The position numbers and the translations under genes were made by a program. The notes below the pieces were generated by a model. The model was not told the origin of the DNA. It worked only from the letters and a program-made list of their open reading frames with translations, and ran no database searches. Below, piece by piece: positions 18,583 to 20,355 of a stretch of 20,355 nucleotides of DNA (positions within the stretch are counted from its first letter, which is position 1; every line of letters begins with the position of its first letter). The stretch covers positions 1 through 20,355 of the forward strand of contig JALLPB010000427.1 of the NCBI GenBank assembly GCA_036939975.1. Direction: 5' to 3'. The stretch comes from Cyclostephanos tholiformis. Its lineage: Eukaryota > Bacillariophyta > Thalassiosirophyceae > Thalassiosirales > Thalassiosiraceae.

Positions 18583-18930
18583 ATGACACCGAAAAAAGGG
18601 CGTTCTGAAGGTGTCCTAAGATTAGTGATCCTCACTTGGGTATTATACTTTTGGTTTTGTGACCACATGATGGCAAAAAAAAAACGACGAAGCAAACAAG
18701 CAATGCCATCCCACGACGTTACAAATGGAGACAATCACACCCGAATAATAGATCGCAATGACAGGACAGTCAATGAACAGTGTAGTTTGCCAAGTATACA
18801 AGATCACTTACTTTCGATAGATGCTTCGTACATTCGCTGCCTTGAGATCGACGACGAGTCATTGGGCGAACGACGCACCGAACAGAATCGCCCCCATACC
18901 GGTTTCTCCCGGACTCACGAAAGGCCATAG
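18583..18930 (+). CDS. Doubtful small membrane protein, 115 residues
   Basis: The frame from ATG 18583 encodes a basic start (MTPKKGRSEG), one hydrophobic segment (LRLVILTWVLYFWFC), a basic KKKRRSK stretch and a polar tail. Single-pass topology is plausible, but I recognise no family and there is no supporting context, so this may be a chance frame. Confidence 0.2.
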   Translation: MTPKKGRSEGVLRLVILTWVLYFWFCDHMMAKKKRRSKQAMPSHDVTNGDNHTRIIDRNDRTVNEQCSLPSIQDHLLSIDASYIRCLEIDDESLGERRTEQNRPHTGFSRTHERP

Positions 18931-19586
18931 TCCAACTAGGACGGATCGAAGAAGAAAAAAAATCGACGAGCCGAGGAGGGAGTGAACTCTCAAACCGAAG
19001 GGGTGGGATGGGGGGAAGGGGGGAACTGCACCTGTCGGAGAAGAAGGGGGGCATAATATGACCAAAAAAAAAAAGGGAGGGTGAGGAATCGCGATGGAGC
19101 CGGTATGACAAAGAAAGGGAGGGGAGAACTCGGAGGTGTATGTTCTTGTTTTGCATCGTTCATGGGTATATACGCGTGCGAATGCTCACGTGCATATATG
19201 GATCGTCATCGTTAACATCTCCCCCCACTTTCTTCGCTACCCCTCATGACAACAATTATCGCACGCTCTCTTTTTTTAATCGGGGATAAACACGCGCCAT
19301 CTCGAGTAAAGGGGTCTTGTGACATCCAAGGCGAAGAGAGAGAGAGGGGGGGGATTATAATAATGCCCCCCTTTTCCCCTAGAGCCTCAGTCTCATTATA
19401 TCAGTATTTTTACTATTTCGATCATGCGGCGGCGGTTTCGTTCGGCGTCCAACTATTCATTTTCCATTGCGTCATCGCCCTCCATCGTGTTTATGGAACC
19501 AAAGCGCGAACATCGGACGGACGAATGCGAAAACGATAATTACTTACCGGTTGATAATCCAGGGACTTGCTCCCCCATATACACCC

Positions 19587-19587
<1 letters not shown>

Positions 19588-19628
<41 letters not shown>

Positions 19629-19638
19629 CGCGCGCGCG
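19588..19638. repeat. C40 homopolymer followed by (CG)6
   Basis: Forty consecutive C at 19588-19627 lead directly into alternating CG up to 19638. Such a run is prone to slippage and sequencing error, so the exact length is uncertain. The G strand could form quadruplex structures, the C strand an i-motif, and the CG block Z-DNA. Confidence 0.9.
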
Positions 19639-19723
19639 CCTCTCAACGGTGACATTTTCCATATCTCATAGGCGACTATTGAAGGGGTAGCCACGAAGTA
19701 CTTCACTACGTACGACGGTCATC

Positions 19724-19948
19724 CTAATCGAAGGTAAAGCGAGTGGGAGTCGACGCGTCATTCGAGGATGGGGAGGTGGAGGAGGAGGAGGAGGATGAGG
19801 CATAGGCGGGCCCATCGGTGTTCGTGGTCGAGATCGACGATTCGCGACGGATGGGAGGGGGGCGTGTGTGCATGGTGGATGGAGTCGAGCAAGACGAGGG
19901 GATGGTTATCGCGGCCGGCCTCTTCGACCACATTCCCACCGAAGGCAT
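19724..19948 (-). CDS. Doubtful Ser/Pro/Thr-rich ORF, 74 residues
   Basis: The frame from ATG 19948 encodes a low-complexity peptide (starting MPSVGMWSKRPAAITIPSSC, with a run of seven Ser). It could be a first exon of a minus-strand gene, since the upstream sequence is AT-rich and promoter-like, but no domain or clear splice donor supports it. Confidence 0.2.
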   Translation of the reverse strand: MPSVGMWSKRPAAITIPSSCSTPSTMHTRPPPIRRESSISTTNTDGPAYASSSSSSSTSPSSNDASTPTRFTFD

Positions 19949-20187
19949 ATTATTATTTATGGGTAGAGCGGAGGGGGGGTAGGAGGGGCGGGCCGGGATG
20001 GGAGGGTGTGAGAGATTTGAGAACGCAACGTAACGGCAGGGGATCGGATATTATTTATAATAATATTTGAGAGGTGCACACTATTATGTGTGTAGTCTGT
20101 TGCCCGCAGGCGTGTGAATCCTCCCCGGCCCAACAATTTTTTTCTTGTTATCGCTCGGGATTTTTGTCCTTCAGCCATAACTCTTAA

Positions 20188-20267
20188 GGTAGGAACCAAT
20201 ATCTTATTATTTATATAAAAGCGACGTTCGGTCTGTCTGTCTGTCTAAGTGTGTAGGGGTTCCTACC
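20188..20267 (+). promoter_or_regulatory. TATA-like promoter inside a 10-bp inverted repeat, facing off the right edge
   Basis: TATATAAA at about 20212-20219 is preceded by CCAAT (20196-20200) and followed by a GTCT microsatellite (about 20231-20246). GGTAGGAACC (20188-20197) and GGTTCCTACC (20258-20267) form an exact 10-bp inverted repeat around this core. It may drive a plus-strand gene that begins beyond the window. Confidence 0.4.
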
Positions 20268-20355
20268 CAAAGTACACCTCCTGCGCAGGCATTTCACTCA
20301 CAGCATCAATTCTGCAAGCAGCCTGCATCCTCGACGAGGCTCTATTCAGTAATTC

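Larger units (their letters stand above)
17300..20355. other. Long region without a convincing gene
   Basis: About 3 kb with no frame showing a recognisable domain. It starts with the 3' flank of eS19, including an AC microsatellite near 17339-17351, and holds G/C homopolymers, a TC microsatellite near 17800, several short perfect hairpins, a 40-C run and a TATA-like element near the right edge. Frames at 18583-18930 (+) and 19724-19948 (-) are listed separately as doubtful. Confidence 0.5.

Noticed and set aside
19424..19690. Proline-rich frames and a glycine-rich antisense frame around 19600
   Set aside because: They are translations of the C40 run and the CG repeat, not evidence of coding.
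1..20355. CRISPR array, rRNA genes or bacterial-type operons
   Set aside because: No regularly spaced direct repeats or rRNA landmarks are present, and the gene structures are eukaryotic with introns.

Overview
The window looks like nuclear DNA from a diatom or a close stramenopile relative. The evidence is: small introns of 81-142 nt; a DUF6824-type protein, a family abundant in diatoms; a plastid-targeting presequence with an ASAFAP-like motif (V-S-A-F); a SLAC1/TDT-type anion channel of the form common in diatoms; and a tyrosine-recombinase (YR) retrotransposon. The species cannot be read from the sequence.

Layout. 346-4425 (+): five-exon gene for a TDT/SLAC1-like anion channel with a disordered N-terminus of about 690 residues. 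4590-5111 (-): small plastid-targeted protein of unknown function. 5310-7989 (+): three-exon gene fusing a Notum/pectin-acetylesterase-like hydrolase to a rhomboid-like membrane domain that appears to lack the catalytic residues. 8059-9858 (-): DUF6824 protein with a Gln-rich tail, whose reading frame is broken twice. 9859-10886: mostly non-coding, with a doubtful ORF bounded by a 17-bp inverted repeat and an ACAGCATTTT-type repeat that runs into an assembly gap (N at 10887). 10888-16236 (-): a retrotransposon in the order gag - RT/RNase H - YR. It is cut at the YR end by the gap and contains a second gap (N at 14644) flanked by a 72-bp exact duplication. 16838-17299 (+): intact ribosomal protein eS19. 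17300-20355: no convincing gene, many G/C homopolymers including a 40-C run, hairpins, and a TATA-like promoter near the right edge.

The channel and the plastid protein genes converge. The plastid protein and hydrolase-rhomboid genes diverge from a 198-bp intergenic region, and the hydrolase-rhomboid and DUF6824 genes converge. No operon-like relation is implied. The most unusual items are the hydrolase-rhomboid fusion and the gag/pol junction. At that junction gag and pol share one frame, separated by a single UGA followed by CGG, and no ATG lies before the start of the RT region. This suggests stop-codon readthrough.

Intron positions were chosen by hand from splice consensus and frame continuity. 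Family assignments come from recognised motifs, not from searches.
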